A stretch of 64,000 nucleotides of DNA from Gaertneriomyces semiglobifer (taxonomy: Eukaryota > Chytridiomycota > Chytridiomycetes > Spizellomycetales > Spizellomycetaceae): positions 496,001 through 560,000 of the forward strand of contig JAHLKF010000005.1 of NCBI GenBank assembly GCA_025558075.1, written 5' to 3'. Below are positions 12,401-22,345 of this stretch, piece by piece. A program made the translations under genes and the position numbers. The notes below the pieces were generated by a model that ran no database searches, was not told the origin of the DNA, and saw nothing but the letters and a program-made list of their open reading frames with translations. The first letter of the stretch is position 1; every line of letters begins with the position of its first letter.

Positions 12401-13154
12401 GTCATATCGCTCAGTATCAAAATGGCGCAAATTGTTTCGGCGACTTCGTGCGTTGAGCGTTTGGAGCTCTTAAGGTGTCGTATGGCCCTTTCGAGAATTT
12501 GCGGTCGCAGATGCCGTACCGCATTCCATTGTCGCTTGATCACCGGAAACGGCGTTGCCGGCCTCAAATGAGCTAATTCAGATCCGCTGGATTTGGCGTG
12601 CAAGTTTTCGTACACTCTCTGTGCAATCAGGTATAGTCGACTCGCCTTCAGGTAACAGTGTCCCTCCAAAGACCGCCAGACTTGTTCTGGAGTGTCTAGC
12701 AGGAGCTTCAGTTGCGCTCCTGCAGAATACAAAGACGACTTCAAGCGTTCAGTAGCTGAATCTCGTCCTCGTTGCTGTGTCACCTCCACCCGCCGCATCA
12801 AAGCAGAAGAGTCGCAGCACTCTTGCATCTGCACAAAGGCTTGATTAACCGAGGCGGCAAGGTGGTGCATGTCCCGTATCGAGTCTGCTGCATCTATTAG
12901 ATCTCGATACCGTTCCCTGTCAAACTTGAGCTTTAGTTGCAAGATCCAGAAAACCGGTTCTTATATCGGTCAGTTGCTTACCCGACCATAGATCTCAGGT
13001 CATGCTTCTTGCGGTCTATTTCTGCTGCCAGGCGAGCATGTTGAATTTTGACTTCGGCGACAGAGCTTCGCTCAAGAAGCTCATCTGCGTCAGCATTTTC
13101 CAAGCCTATCGCAGGATTATACTGTATACCAGGACTTGTCGGTATCCGCTCCAT
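9461..13154 (-). CDS. COG1: Conserved oligomeric Golgi complex subunit 1
   Basis: COG1 belongs to lobe A of the COG tethering complex, which guides retrograde vesicles within the Golgi. The ATG at 13154 gives MERIPTSPG, leading to EIDRKKHDLRSMVG and then ERYRDLIDAADSI, the hallmark N-terminal COG1 block. LLLDTPEQVWRSLEG and PFPVIKRQWNAVRHLRPQIL follow. The middle is helical and poorly conserved. The C-terminal part has LQLAFDFSYLLRVLG and the late motif PRFTLLPVVG, which places the two 3' exons (9461-9990) in this gene rather than in a separate one. Joining them requires a 32-nt intron starting near 10132 (GTCGAG...AAG), then introns of about 65 and 70 nt. The last exon is Arg/Lys/Ser-rich. 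Total is about 1,000 residues in nine or more exons. If the 32-nt intron is not real, the frame stops at 10100. Confidence 0.88.
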
Positions 13155-13505
13155 GCTCTCCAGTCGCAGATGAATATTTTGACGGCCAGCTCAGGAGCTG
13201 CAAGTGCACACGCGTAGGGTGTCCAGCCAAAAACAGCTTTTGGCCCCGCTTGTTATCATAATGGCAGCGTAGCTGCGTCGCTTCCTTCCGCCAAGCAGCT
13301 TGAAAGTGGTCGGTTTCTGCGCCCCTACTGAGTTCTATCATGCTTGATCCACCTGATCGTGCGTGAAGCCTGGAAGAGCACTCGGGCCTGTTCCTAATGT
13401 GGCGCATTGGACTTTTACGGAGAAAGGGCCCAGGGCAGAGGTGCCGTATTTATGTTGGATGAACGTACCTGCTGTAGCAGCGCTGTTCGTGGAAGTTTAT
13501 CACAT
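13155..13505. other. Intergenic region between COG1 and an unrecognised gene
   Basis: A 350-bp stretch upstream of COG1. A possible extra minus-strand exon pair (around 13340-13375 and 13470-13520, joined by a GTACGT donor and a TTAG acceptor) can be drawn but matches nothing I recognise. No clear promoter element was seen. Confidence 0.25.
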
Positions 13506-14138
13506 TCAAGACGGATCTTGTACGGGCAGGGCACCATGTTTACTTTTACGATATTGTGCATTCGACAACATAACCATTTTCACAGAGTAAACCTCTATAT
13601 GACCACTCGCCGCCGATGTAAGACATGAAGTTCAGAGGGTAGAAGCGAACCTGCGAAATGAGCGACCCGTCGCACCGGCTTCTTTGGCGTTGCTGGTAAG
13701 GCCAATGCATATTCCACCACGACCACGGCGATCAGCTTGGCGGCGGGGCTCGCTGTTTCGAACTGCACGCTTAGGGATCCTAGGATCTTTTCGCCCAAAG
13801 ATGAGTCCTGCTGCGATACGCGCGACACGAACACCGGTTGGTCAGTCGTACGCAGCTGCGGTCCGTAAGCACGCCGCATGATGAACATTAAGGTCAACAA
13901 GCAGATACGGCAATTGAGACACCTTGACGTTGTCTCGACCACGGTACAGTACCACACCAGTAAAGATTGTGATCCATGTGATGATGCAGGCTTTGTCGGG
14001 TCTGTTTGGCGACTTGACCTTCTTTGACGGCCACCGGGCAAGTAGCACGCTGATCGAGCCCGTGTCGCTTAGACGGCGCGGAACACAGGTCGAAGATTAT
14101 GCCTTCGTAGTTTCCAACGTTCGCCTCCATCTGCCCAT
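13506..14138 (-). CDS. Unrecognised small multi-exon gene (tentative)
   Basis: I do not recognise this gene. Reading spliced frames from an ATG at 14138, an exon gives an Arg/Lys-rich segment followed by a hydrophobic stretch (CIITWITIFTGVVLY). It continues after a CTTAC...CGCAG intron into TTDQPVFVSRVSQQD and a second hydrophobic stretch (AAKLIAVVVVEYALAL), then VYSVKMVMLSNAQYRKSK and a stop at 13506. That would be a protein of about 150 residues with two membrane-like segments. The first donor and acceptor are weak, and another start (ATG at 14130) is possible. It begins only 20 bp downstream of the LrgA/LrgB stop, in the same orientation. Exon structure and reality are both uncertain. Confidence 0.3.
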
Positions 14139-14157
14139 TCACACGAGTGAAACGAAC

Positions 14158-16208
14158 TTAATCCGCCAGACCCGCTAGGCTTTTGATGCTATCAACGACC
14201 ACCGGAATTGATGTAACTACCACTGAAATCGTGGCGAAAAGTACAAATGCAAGCGCTGATATCGCTGATGCAGGAGCATTTTTGTGCAAAAGGCCAGCTG
14301 CATGCGGATGTAGCCACGTTAGAAAAGCATACCTGTCAGGGAAAGCAACGACACTCACCAGTCCCAACAGCGTGGCTCGTAATTCCGACGGCTAATCCAA
14401 TCGTCACCACGTCGTCTTTGGAGAACTTGGCGTGAGCGGAAGACACACCATAGAGCCTTTGGAAGCAGCAGAGAGTAGCGTACCTTTTTTGACACGAAAC
14501 AATCGCTGCAAGAGCCAAGGTCCAGATATGTCGCCGATGACGCCTGAGACGAGAACAAGGATGACACCCAGGCTAACATTTGCTTCTGTGAGGGTAGACG
14601 AAAATATTTGTAGGGCAAGCGGTGTGGTCACAAATCTAGCCCGTGCCAGTCAGGGGGGACACTTATAAACACCGACATGAAATGAAAATGCATACCTGAT
14701 AGTGACTGCCAGAGCGTTGGTAGGATCCATATCAAGGGCGCTTGCTAAAGCGGCGTGGAAAAATATGGATGCCGGCGCCATCGTGATAACGGTCGTGATA
14801 ATAGTGATTGCCTTGATGATCCGATACAGGTTAGTTGGAATAACATGAGTTGAAGCGCGGGTGTACACACATGCGACTTGAGTACTCCTCGTGACGTATA
14901 CATCCTGACGCCGAGGGTAGCAACCGCAGCGTCAAGTAAGCTGTATAGTACATCGCCGGCACCTGGTGTTGGAATGGGCTTCCGGTCAACCGCCGCGTTC
15001 AAAATAACTGTGAACTTCGCGCGACGATAGTAGGCAAACAACTCTACATGCGACTTTAGAGACGCAAAGGAAGCTTGCGTGGGAAGCGTGAAACGTACCA
15101 TCATTTAGCGTCTCGCCTCGTATGGCTGCTACCGCCCAGATGCTCAACACCGCAATTAATGCACATGTGAACAGTGGATGCAGGATGGACCTGACGGCCC
15201 TTGGAACTGCAAGGCCTATCATGTAGGCCAGAGTTGTGATGATAAGGTGTAACGGCTGTAGCACGTTTGCGGCGAATGCGAGAGCAGCAGCTGGCACTAG
15301 CCCAAGGACGTAAATTGCAACTGTAGAAGGATGTATAGGAACGCCAAGGAAGCTGGACAGTGTGCTATGTTGGTTTGGCGTGGTATCGGTGATAACGGGT
15401 TCCTCTGGAATTTTCGCTGCCGGCATGGCTGGTGAGTCTGTCATTAATGACGACTGGGACCTCTGCATCTCCTCTGTCAACTGAAGAGCCGATGCTGACC
15501 CCGCGAGGCTTTGATCTCCCGCATGAAGTGACATATGCTGGCTCGCTACCGGCACTGGGCTCGTTCGCCTCCAATTCGTATATTCACGCACAAAGTATTG
15601 CAGTAACTGAGCACAGCCTACAATGATGGACAGGAAGATCACATAGCCGGCAACTGAGCAATGCCCATAAGTTAGGGTGGCAACAAGACTAATCATTGCA
15701 ACGTGGAAACCGTACCGAAGATTGCAATTACTTTGCCGATCTCCGTACCTGGGAGAATGGGCTCCGCGGGCAACACAATCAGGACCGGGGAGAACATCAA
15801 CGGCATCCACTTTAACAGCCATTCAATTCCAGCGCCGCACAAGGTCAACACTTTATCAACATAATGTTCGCCCCTTGGGACCAAAGTAGCTACTAGGGCC
15901 AATGCGAAGAAAAGCAGGAGCATTGCCAGGACCTTGGAATGGAACAATTTTATGGTTGCGACACTAATTAAACGCAAAACTCATCTACATACGCTAGCTG
16001 GGAACTTCCCTTGAACAGCCCTGTCCACCCCCCAGATGTAGGTCAGCATAACAAGTACAAAGACAGGTACGGCAACCCAATCCGCGAAGATCGTCCACGG
16101 AGATATTTTCAAGGCCTTTTCAAAGCGCCCCCACCAACTATCCGAGGTGTTCACATTGTCCTGCGATCGCAATGGAAGCCGGGAGCCCAATTTACGTCGG
16201 TAAAACAT
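14158..16208 (-). CDS. LrgA/LrgB-type fused membrane protein (PLGG1-like)
   Basis: A polytopic membrane protein in which an LrgA/CidA-like N-terminal half is fused to an LrgB/CidB-like C-terminal half, as in plant PLGG1 (plastid glycolate/glycerate transporter) and related fungal proteins. FPASVLAMLLLFF and FSPVLIVLPAEP typify the first half. GPGAGD-type PTPGAGDVLYSLLDAAVATLG, RSVTTPLAL and VTIGLAVGITSHAVGTA typify LrgB. A hydrophilic Ser/Pro-rich linker of about 90 residues separates the halves. I read about seven exons and roughly 12 membrane segments, total near 560 residues. The start is taken at the ATG of MFYRRKLGS; an upstream exon around 16435-16640 ends at a good GTAAGC donor and may extend the N-terminus. 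The substrate in fungi is unknown; a small organic acid is an inference from the plant protein. Divergent from the SET gene. Confidence 0.82.
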
Positions 16209-16857
16209 CGCAGAAATTGCTCACTACAAATCAATAGCAATGGCTCCTGTTACCCCCAACCTGTGGTTAAGGTTGCCTCTATCTGTTTTGCATTCTAAAT
16301 GGTAGCTGTCTGTGTCCATGAACAAACGTAAAGACAACTCTTCGGTATTTGGATGATCGATCTGCAGAGTAGGCGAAAACACGCTGACAGAACGCATTTC
16401 GTCGGAGATCGCACATCATGTGATTTTCGATTATCTCATCAGCAATACGGCACAGTCATCACTGCTTACCTGAGCCAAACGCGTCGACGCCCCAGTTGCG
16501 GCCGAGGGGAAAACCTTATTGCGGCCATTGATTAACTTGTCGCAGACGTCTTTCTTAGTTTTTGGGAAGGAGGACACTGACCGGGGGTTGTGTTGGAATT
16601 GGAATTGAATTGTGAATTGATGCAAGATCGAGGAGCGTTGTCCCACTTTCCGGCAGCGTGGAGTGAGCCGCTCAAATGAAGGACAGAAAGTATGAGGGTC
16701 GCCGCCACCGCTATTGACAATTGAGTGTCTGTCGTTCCGGAAGGATAGATGGTCGAGGTATTTAAGCCAACGACTTGGAGAGTTGCAAGCTTCCGTTATC
16801 GTTCATACCACCTCCGTCAAGAAACTTCTTCAAAGGACGTTCTCATCAATCTTAAGC
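16209..16857. promoter_or_regulatory. Divergent promoter between LrgA/LrgB and SET genes
   Basis: About 650 bp. On the minus strand an open stretch at about 16436-16640 ends in a GTAAGC donor and could be an N-terminal or leader exon of the LrgA/LrgB gene. No TATA box stands out. A + strand frame open from 16714 leads directly into the SET gene start but lacks a convincing earlier start. Confidence 0.35.
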
Positions 16858-17760
16858 ATGACTACCAAAGGTTTCCGTCCACTCGCCGGTGCACCTCCGG
16901 TCACTTGCACCAAGAGTCACAAAATCTTGGGGCTGTTCCTTTTCCTTAGCGCTTTTATAGGCGGGTTCCTGGTAAATATTTGATGGGTACATCTACTATG
17001 TACCAGATTGAGAAACTCATTGTGGTGTGTTGGCTAGGCGTCCAAGACGTGTGCCACCTATTTCGGCAATGGCGTCCCCAACAGCCTGGATGAGTGGTGG
17101 AAATCTCACCGATTCTACCCCGACGAGTTCCGGAGCTTTTTCGGGTTGCAGCTGACTCATACCATGCTGGTTCCTGAGTCCTTGAGGACTGCTGTTGAGA
17201 CCCACAATATTTATGAAGACGATTCTTATAAAGTGGACAAAGAGCTGTATGACAATTGTGAGTTTGTCGTTGTTAGAAACAATTCCGCGCCGAACTATTA
17301 TACCAATGCGTTCCTTGTCTTTGCAGACGCTCGAGTCTTTGGACCATTTTTGGACACGCCGCTCGACAATGATCGCCGCTTATACGTAAAGTGGACGGGC
17401 AACGAGAAGAAGTTTGGTGTTTTCGCGGACCAATACCTCCCAGACTTCTCATTCGTGTGCGAGTACGCGGGTATCCTCGTTAACAACTCCCGCAGCACTG
17501 ATTACCAGTGGCACTACTACAGCAAGCTGAAGGATACTGATGGCACTGAATTGGCAGTTGGCCTTGACAGTCAGTTTATTGGGAATATTGGCCGCTTTGT
17601 TAACCACGACGACAACCCTAACTGCGATGTCATCTACGTCCCCTGGAGGAACAGATGGCGCATCGTCTACGTTACCGTAAGACCCATATATCCGGGAGAA
17701 GAACTGACCGTGAGCTACGGTTCCAACTACTGGGACTCCCGCACGATCAGCAAGGTCTAA
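16858..17760 (+). CDS. SET-domain protein with N-terminal membrane anchor or signal peptide
   Basis: Two exons (16858-16971 and 17038-17760; GTAAAT...CTAG intron of 66 nt) encode 278 residues. Residues 1-20 are short and basic, and residues 22-38 (LGLFLFLSAFIGGFL) form one hydrophobic helix, so the protein should enter the secretory pathway as a signal-anchor or cleaved signal-peptide protein. An aromatic-rich region (EWWKSHRFYPDEFRSFFG) follows. The SET domain occupies about residues 110-275: KWTGNEKKFGVFADQYLP at the entry, then a cofactor/pseudoknot block IGRFVNHDDNPNCDV with the NH pair, and GEELTVSYGSNYW at the end with the catalytic-type Tyr. These are the features of protein-lysine methyltransferases, though the usual RFxNHSC is NHDD here. 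A topology that puts a SET domain outside the cytosol is unusual. Substrate unknown. Confidence 0.85.
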
Positions 17761-18005
17761 TAGCCCAACGCTGCTCGTGGGATTGATTACCCACCGCCGC
17801 CATTGTACATAGCATCTCTCCTACGTAACCAACTGCCATGCACCTGTACATATACTGTTACGAACACATATCAATAACAAAATATAAATGGAACACTTTC
17901 ACCAGATTTCTCCCCCAAAACTTCCAAAAAGTAAACAGTAACTGTCACTCGACATGCATGTATGATCCCGATGCCATGTTGACGGGTCAACATTAAGGTT
18001 GTGCT

Positions 18006-19393
18006 ATGGCTGCTGTTGACAAGGTGACAACTGGCGCAACTGCACGAAGCCTTCCCAACGGTGCACTAGATAAAGACGTGCCGCCATCGACTCCCAGTGG
18101 CGCACAAGCTGAGGATGCTGGAAAAAGGGGTCTTGCATCGACGATAATACCTATCGGAGAAACACCAACACCCGTTGCTGGAGTAATAGCGGGAGTGGCG
18201 AAATCCTTTGCTACGAAATCTGCGTTTGCTGCGACTGCCTTTGGAAAGGGTCTTTTGAAATGGTGGTTCCGAGTTCCCGTCAAGTTTTTTAGACCTTATA
18301 CTGTCAACCCATGGCTCATTGTAAACCACATGGCTCAAGCGCAAGGCGCCAAAGTTGGTGTAGGCTACGTCCGGAGTGTAGTAACACATGAAGGGGTATG
18401 TCGAGCGAAATGCAGCTTGTTTACTTGACCAATTCTTGCATTCTAAATTTCGAGCTATTTGTGCAGTATGGCTTTTTCGGAAAGAACATTTTTCCACTTC
18501 TGATGGCCAACGCAGCTGCTGGCGCCGTTCTTTTTAATGTCTACGGCGGACTGATCTTTGCCCTCTCCGCGTCGTCCGAGGATAATCCGCCCTCGTCCCT
18601 AGCATCCGCCATTGCATTTGACCATCATCACCCGTTTATTGCGGGAGCAATTGCCGGGGCCAGCACATCGCTGATTGCGACACCATTGGAGAACATCCAT
18701 CGTCGCATAACGCCCTCTGAACTGGTTGCGAACAGACATGAAGGAGCGTGCAAGTTCGTTTTCCGTAGCATTTCTCAAGCTTTGAATGGCGAGACCACCA
18801 CATGGGGCAAGGCGCGACGTCTCTATCGGGGATTTGGATTTATAGCTGCCAAGGACGCTTGCGGTTTCGGCATGTTCTTTGGAATGTTTGAGTTTTTCCG
18901 ACGTTTGGGCAAGGGAATTGTTGCGGATGCTTGGAAGCTCAACAGTGAACCACTCGACAGGGAAAGGACAATCGCGGGTGCTCCCACCCGACCAGTCTCG
19001 CTGATAATGGCAAACGCAGCTGCCGTCATCGCAGCCGGAGCCGCTGCTGGGAGTGCTTATCAAGTTGTAATATACCCACTGGACAATATCCCGTCAGTAC
19101 TGGCAGCTTCACAAATTTCCCGTTTGACAAAGGATCCTATCGCAGTGCAAGCCGTGGCATCTGCAAAAGCACCCGTGTATGAAGATGGATTCATCAACAC
19201 CAACCCTAGCGCAGGAAGACCTCAGCGAATTAAATGGAAAAGAGTTTGGAAAGTGCTCCGAGCGCAGGGGATACGGCCCTTCTATGCCGGGATTGGTCCA
19301 CAATTGGTTCGGGTAATGCCACCAAGCGCAATAGGGTTGTTCGTATATGAAATCGCCAGCCAACAATATTGGGACAATGACGAGACGTGGTAG
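18006..19393 (+). CDS. Divergent mitochondrial carrier (SLC25) family protein
   Basis: Two exons (18006-18395 and 18467-19393; GTATGT...GCAG intron) give 438 residues. After an N-terminal extension of about 90 residues rich in Pro, Thr and Ala comes FRPYTVNPWLIVNHMAQ, then a Gly/Ala-rich helix pair (GAIAGASTSLIATPLENIHRR), YRGFGFIAAKDACGFGMFF and, near the C-terminus, AAGSAYQVVIYPLDNI and FYAGIGPQLVRVMPPSAIG. The second and third repeats keep the P-x-D/E core of the carrier signature, but the basic residue that should follow is displaced or lost, and the first repeat is hardly recognisable. The family exchanges metabolites across the inner mitochondrial membrane; substrate cannot be predicted here. 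It is 245 bp downstream of the SET gene, same strand. Confidence 0.8.
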
Positions 19394-19781
19394 AACGTAC
19401 TGCCCTACTTCTTCTGACGCGCTGCAGTGCATGATGTGCATGCACAAAAGGGAGCAATGTATAGATATATATTAGTTTGAATCTATCTAATTTCTAATTC
19501 TAAAGGTTTCGCATAAGCGTCTGTCGTTTATTAGCCTTTTCTTGTCGATATACTGTCAAGATATCCATTTCACAATACGGCTTCTGGCCAAACGAATAAT
19601 ATGTGGAAGTGAGAGGCATACGGCACACGCAGCAAGACCAGCATTCAGGATGGTAGCGCTTATTGAGCTCCAAGACCTCTGCACAAGGGCCTTCAATCGG
19701 TTCCTGACACGACCCACAAATGCTGTTCGAATAAAGATACTTTTAGCACCCGGAACGCACGGCTAGGCAACCGCGAGACAC
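19394..19781. other. Convergent 3' intergenic region
   Basis: 388 bp between the convergent carrier and LIM genes. It holds AT-rich stretches (for example around 19458-19500) suited to 3' end formation and nothing I can call a gene. Confidence 0.4.
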
Positions 19782-21151
19782 CTACGAATTGTTCTCGGTG
19801 TGGTAACAGAGCCTACAAAATGGATCATTGCCAAAGACATAAAAGCTTTTGTCCGGGAATGGTGCCTTGCAGCTTTTACAGACAAAGCAATCTCTGTGGA
19901 AAGTATTGTCCAAGGCACATATTGTTTCACCTTGAATAGGTTGATGGCACTCATGGCACTTCGGAGCGACCAAAGACTCGTAGTCTGCAGCACAGTAGAC
20001 CTGTTTATATGCAACCAGAATTCGTTAGACGCAAACAACAATGCGCAAAGGCAGTCATCAACTCGACTTGCCTTATTGTCATGCTCAAACGGGTTGCCTT
20101 GGATGGGTTGCCGGCACGCATAACATCGTAAGTGATTCTCATGCCACGCTTGCCCAAGAGCATAAACCGGCCTGGTGTAAATCGGTTTGTTGCAGCCAGC
20201 ACAGACGAGTTGCAAAGCTTCTACGTAGTCCGGTTCGCAATACGCGCGGCCTTCAAAAGGAATATACGGGTTGTTCTCATCAAAGTAGCAGCCGCAACTA
20301 CAACATCTGAAGCAGGCTATATGAAAGATGCCGTTGAGTGCGGGGATCTCAAACGCCTGCGACGGGTCGGTAACTTTACGTCCGCAGCCACTGCAAGACG
20401 GACGTGCCACGCGCGGTTGACCTTCCGGGGGCGGCTGTGCCCAACCAGGATCTGCATTCCGTTGCGTTCGGCCATCAAGAGCATCGTCTGATACGGAGAT
20501 TTCGTTCATAAGGTCGGCCATTACAGCGTCGATAGCACTGCCGGAAGCACTTCCCACAGTGCTATAGCCCCCAGGACTTGTGGGAGTGTCATAAGGGTCT
20601 CCTCCATTGCTTCTGAAACTTTTATCACGTGAGACGTCTTCACGCGGACGTGAACGTTCCTTCTCACCCCGCGCCTTTGATCTTTCTCTATCTTTTCGCG
20701 AATCTCGACCCGACCGCGACCGGGCACTGCTGCTGGGATCCCGATGTCTGCTCTTCTCTCTTCGCCGGTCTCTTTCCCTTTCGCGCTCTGGGTCGCGTTC
20801 CCGGTCCCGTCTGCTTCTGCTTCTCTCACGCTCGTCAGGCCGGCGATCAGGAGCTCTTCCGTATGGATCAGCGTACTCATCACCTCGGTTTGATCGGCCA
20901 TAAGGGTCTCCATATCCGTTTGCATAGGATGTCTCTGCATTGCCACCCATGGCAGAATAAGGGTCGTCATACGCTTCCTGATAAGGGTTCGGGGGATACG
21001 GGTCATGCTGCCGGCGCTGTCCTCCGCCAGCGCCTTTGCCGCTGGGCAACGGTGGAGCGTTGCAATTATGCTCTTGAGCAAAATCAATCACAGCCCCACA
21101 GTCTCTGCATCGTATCGTTGGCAGTTGGGAGTAGTACGCTGACTTGACCAT
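19782..21151 (-). CDS. Three-LIM-domain protein with a charged Arg/Asp/Glu/Ser-rich region
   Basis: 432 residues in two exons (21151-20072 and 20000-19782). The intron 20071-20001 starts with GCAAGT, so it is a GC-AG intron; splicing it restores DNKVYCAADYESLVAP. Residues 15-30 carry a small CxxC...HxC cluster (CRDCGAVIDFAQEHNC), followed by a region with repeated DPY. Residues about 100-180 are an RS/RD/RE-type low-complexity stretch. The C-terminal half has three LIM zinc domains: CSGCGRKVTDPSQAFEIP..., CAGCNKPIYTRPVYALG... and CHECHQPIQGETICAL..., each with the full Cys/His set. The third ends 12 residues before the stop. LIM arrays of this kind occur in paxillin-like and Rho-GAP-linked proteins at actin structures; no catalytic domain is present here. 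The Arg-rich region is atypical for the group. Confidence 0.88.
20001..20071 (-). other. GC-AG intron in the LIM gene
   Basis: The 71-nt intron begins GCAAGT after AATAAG and ends AAACAG. The exon protein sequence on both sides completes the second LIM domain without a gap. No GT donor nearby gives the same result. Confidence 0.7.
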
Positions 21152-22345
21152 ATTGGACGTCCACGCTAACCTGCTTGCCTATGGGAAAAAGGCGTTAACA
21201 AGTTTTCCCCGACACCTGCTGCTCATTTGTCGCCAGACCTACCCACGTCAAATCGCTACGGTTCTGCTGTCTCTACCTATCTGACTTGTGCACGTCCGTG
21301 TATCGTCTCCCCACTTCCATCCACCGCTTCCATCCAGCTGCGTTCTGCGACATCGCAAGTCCTGCGAACTTTTTAAGACCTGGCCACAGTTGGCCGGGGC
21401 AGCGGCCGCCGGCAGGTCATGTGTGCAGTCACGTGCTGTAGGTCTAGTCACGTGCGCCTCACATGTTCTCAGTTTATCCCGCCGCCGCCGACTCGCCGGA
21501 GTATGCGCAGGGCATACCAACCGGTTGGCACAGCGCAGATAATAACCTACTGCTTGTGATTTCTTCGTCCTCACAGAGACGAGGAAACGCTGGGACACCC
21601 AGTCCACAGACGAACGACATAGAAGGATCAGAATGAAAGTGTCGTCGTGTAGACGGCCAAGTACGATGGTCGTTCCTGCGCGCATATCCCTCCTACCCAC
21701 CCGATTTGGATACAGAAAATGAAAAAATATTGACGGAGCTTAGCTGTCCAATTGGATTTGGCTCGCTGCCCTTTCACTACGTGTGCCAACAGGACACTGC
21801 TACGACACCAGGCCATCTTTTCGCGCCAGAGCATGAACTAAAGCATGCATCCTGCTAATGTTGATGCGGGTTTTTTCCTAATGTCAATTCCCACCCGATA
21901 CACAGCAGCTTATTAAGGACGACTGCAATTCTGTCTTATATAGTGGTTTCGTTGGCATGGGCGCTTTCGGATCTCGTTGTTTGACATCTTTGCCCGCAAA
22001 CTCGAAGCCTCAAAGGCGCCGTACGTGTCAACTCCAACCCCTAGAAGTCATATTCGGCGAATTTCCGTCTGTCGGGTAACCAATCTTGTTATGAAGACTT
22101 CAAACCGTAAGGGTTCGTATAACTGATCTTCAAAGAAAGTGTTCACAAAGGCGCCAAATGCCGCCAACGCGGGCGGAGTTTACTCGAACCCTATTATGTA
22201 AGCAATCTCCGCTCACTTCATTTCCCGAGGCAGACGGTTTGGTCCTATTATTAGACTTTATGGTTTAGCCGGGCGGTCTCTGGTACAGCGTTTAAAAGAA
22301 CGGCCACTGGATTTGCAGACTACTCAACTACAAGGAACATCAGTC
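21152..22345. promoter_or_regulatory. Divergent promoter between LIM and TMLHE genes, with paired CACGTG sites
   Basis: About 1.2 kb. Two copies of AGTCACGTGC lie at 21427-21436 and 21446-21455, spaced 19 bp start to start, suited to a bHLH factor of the Cbf1/Pho4/USF class. GC-rich sequence dominates 21380-21520. A TTTAAAAG stretch at about 22292-22299 may serve TMLHE. No coding gene was seen. Confidence 0.5.

Noticed and set aside
20521..21087. 188-codon minus-strand ORF inside the LIM gene
   Set aside because: Frame-shifted shadow of the charged low-complexity region.
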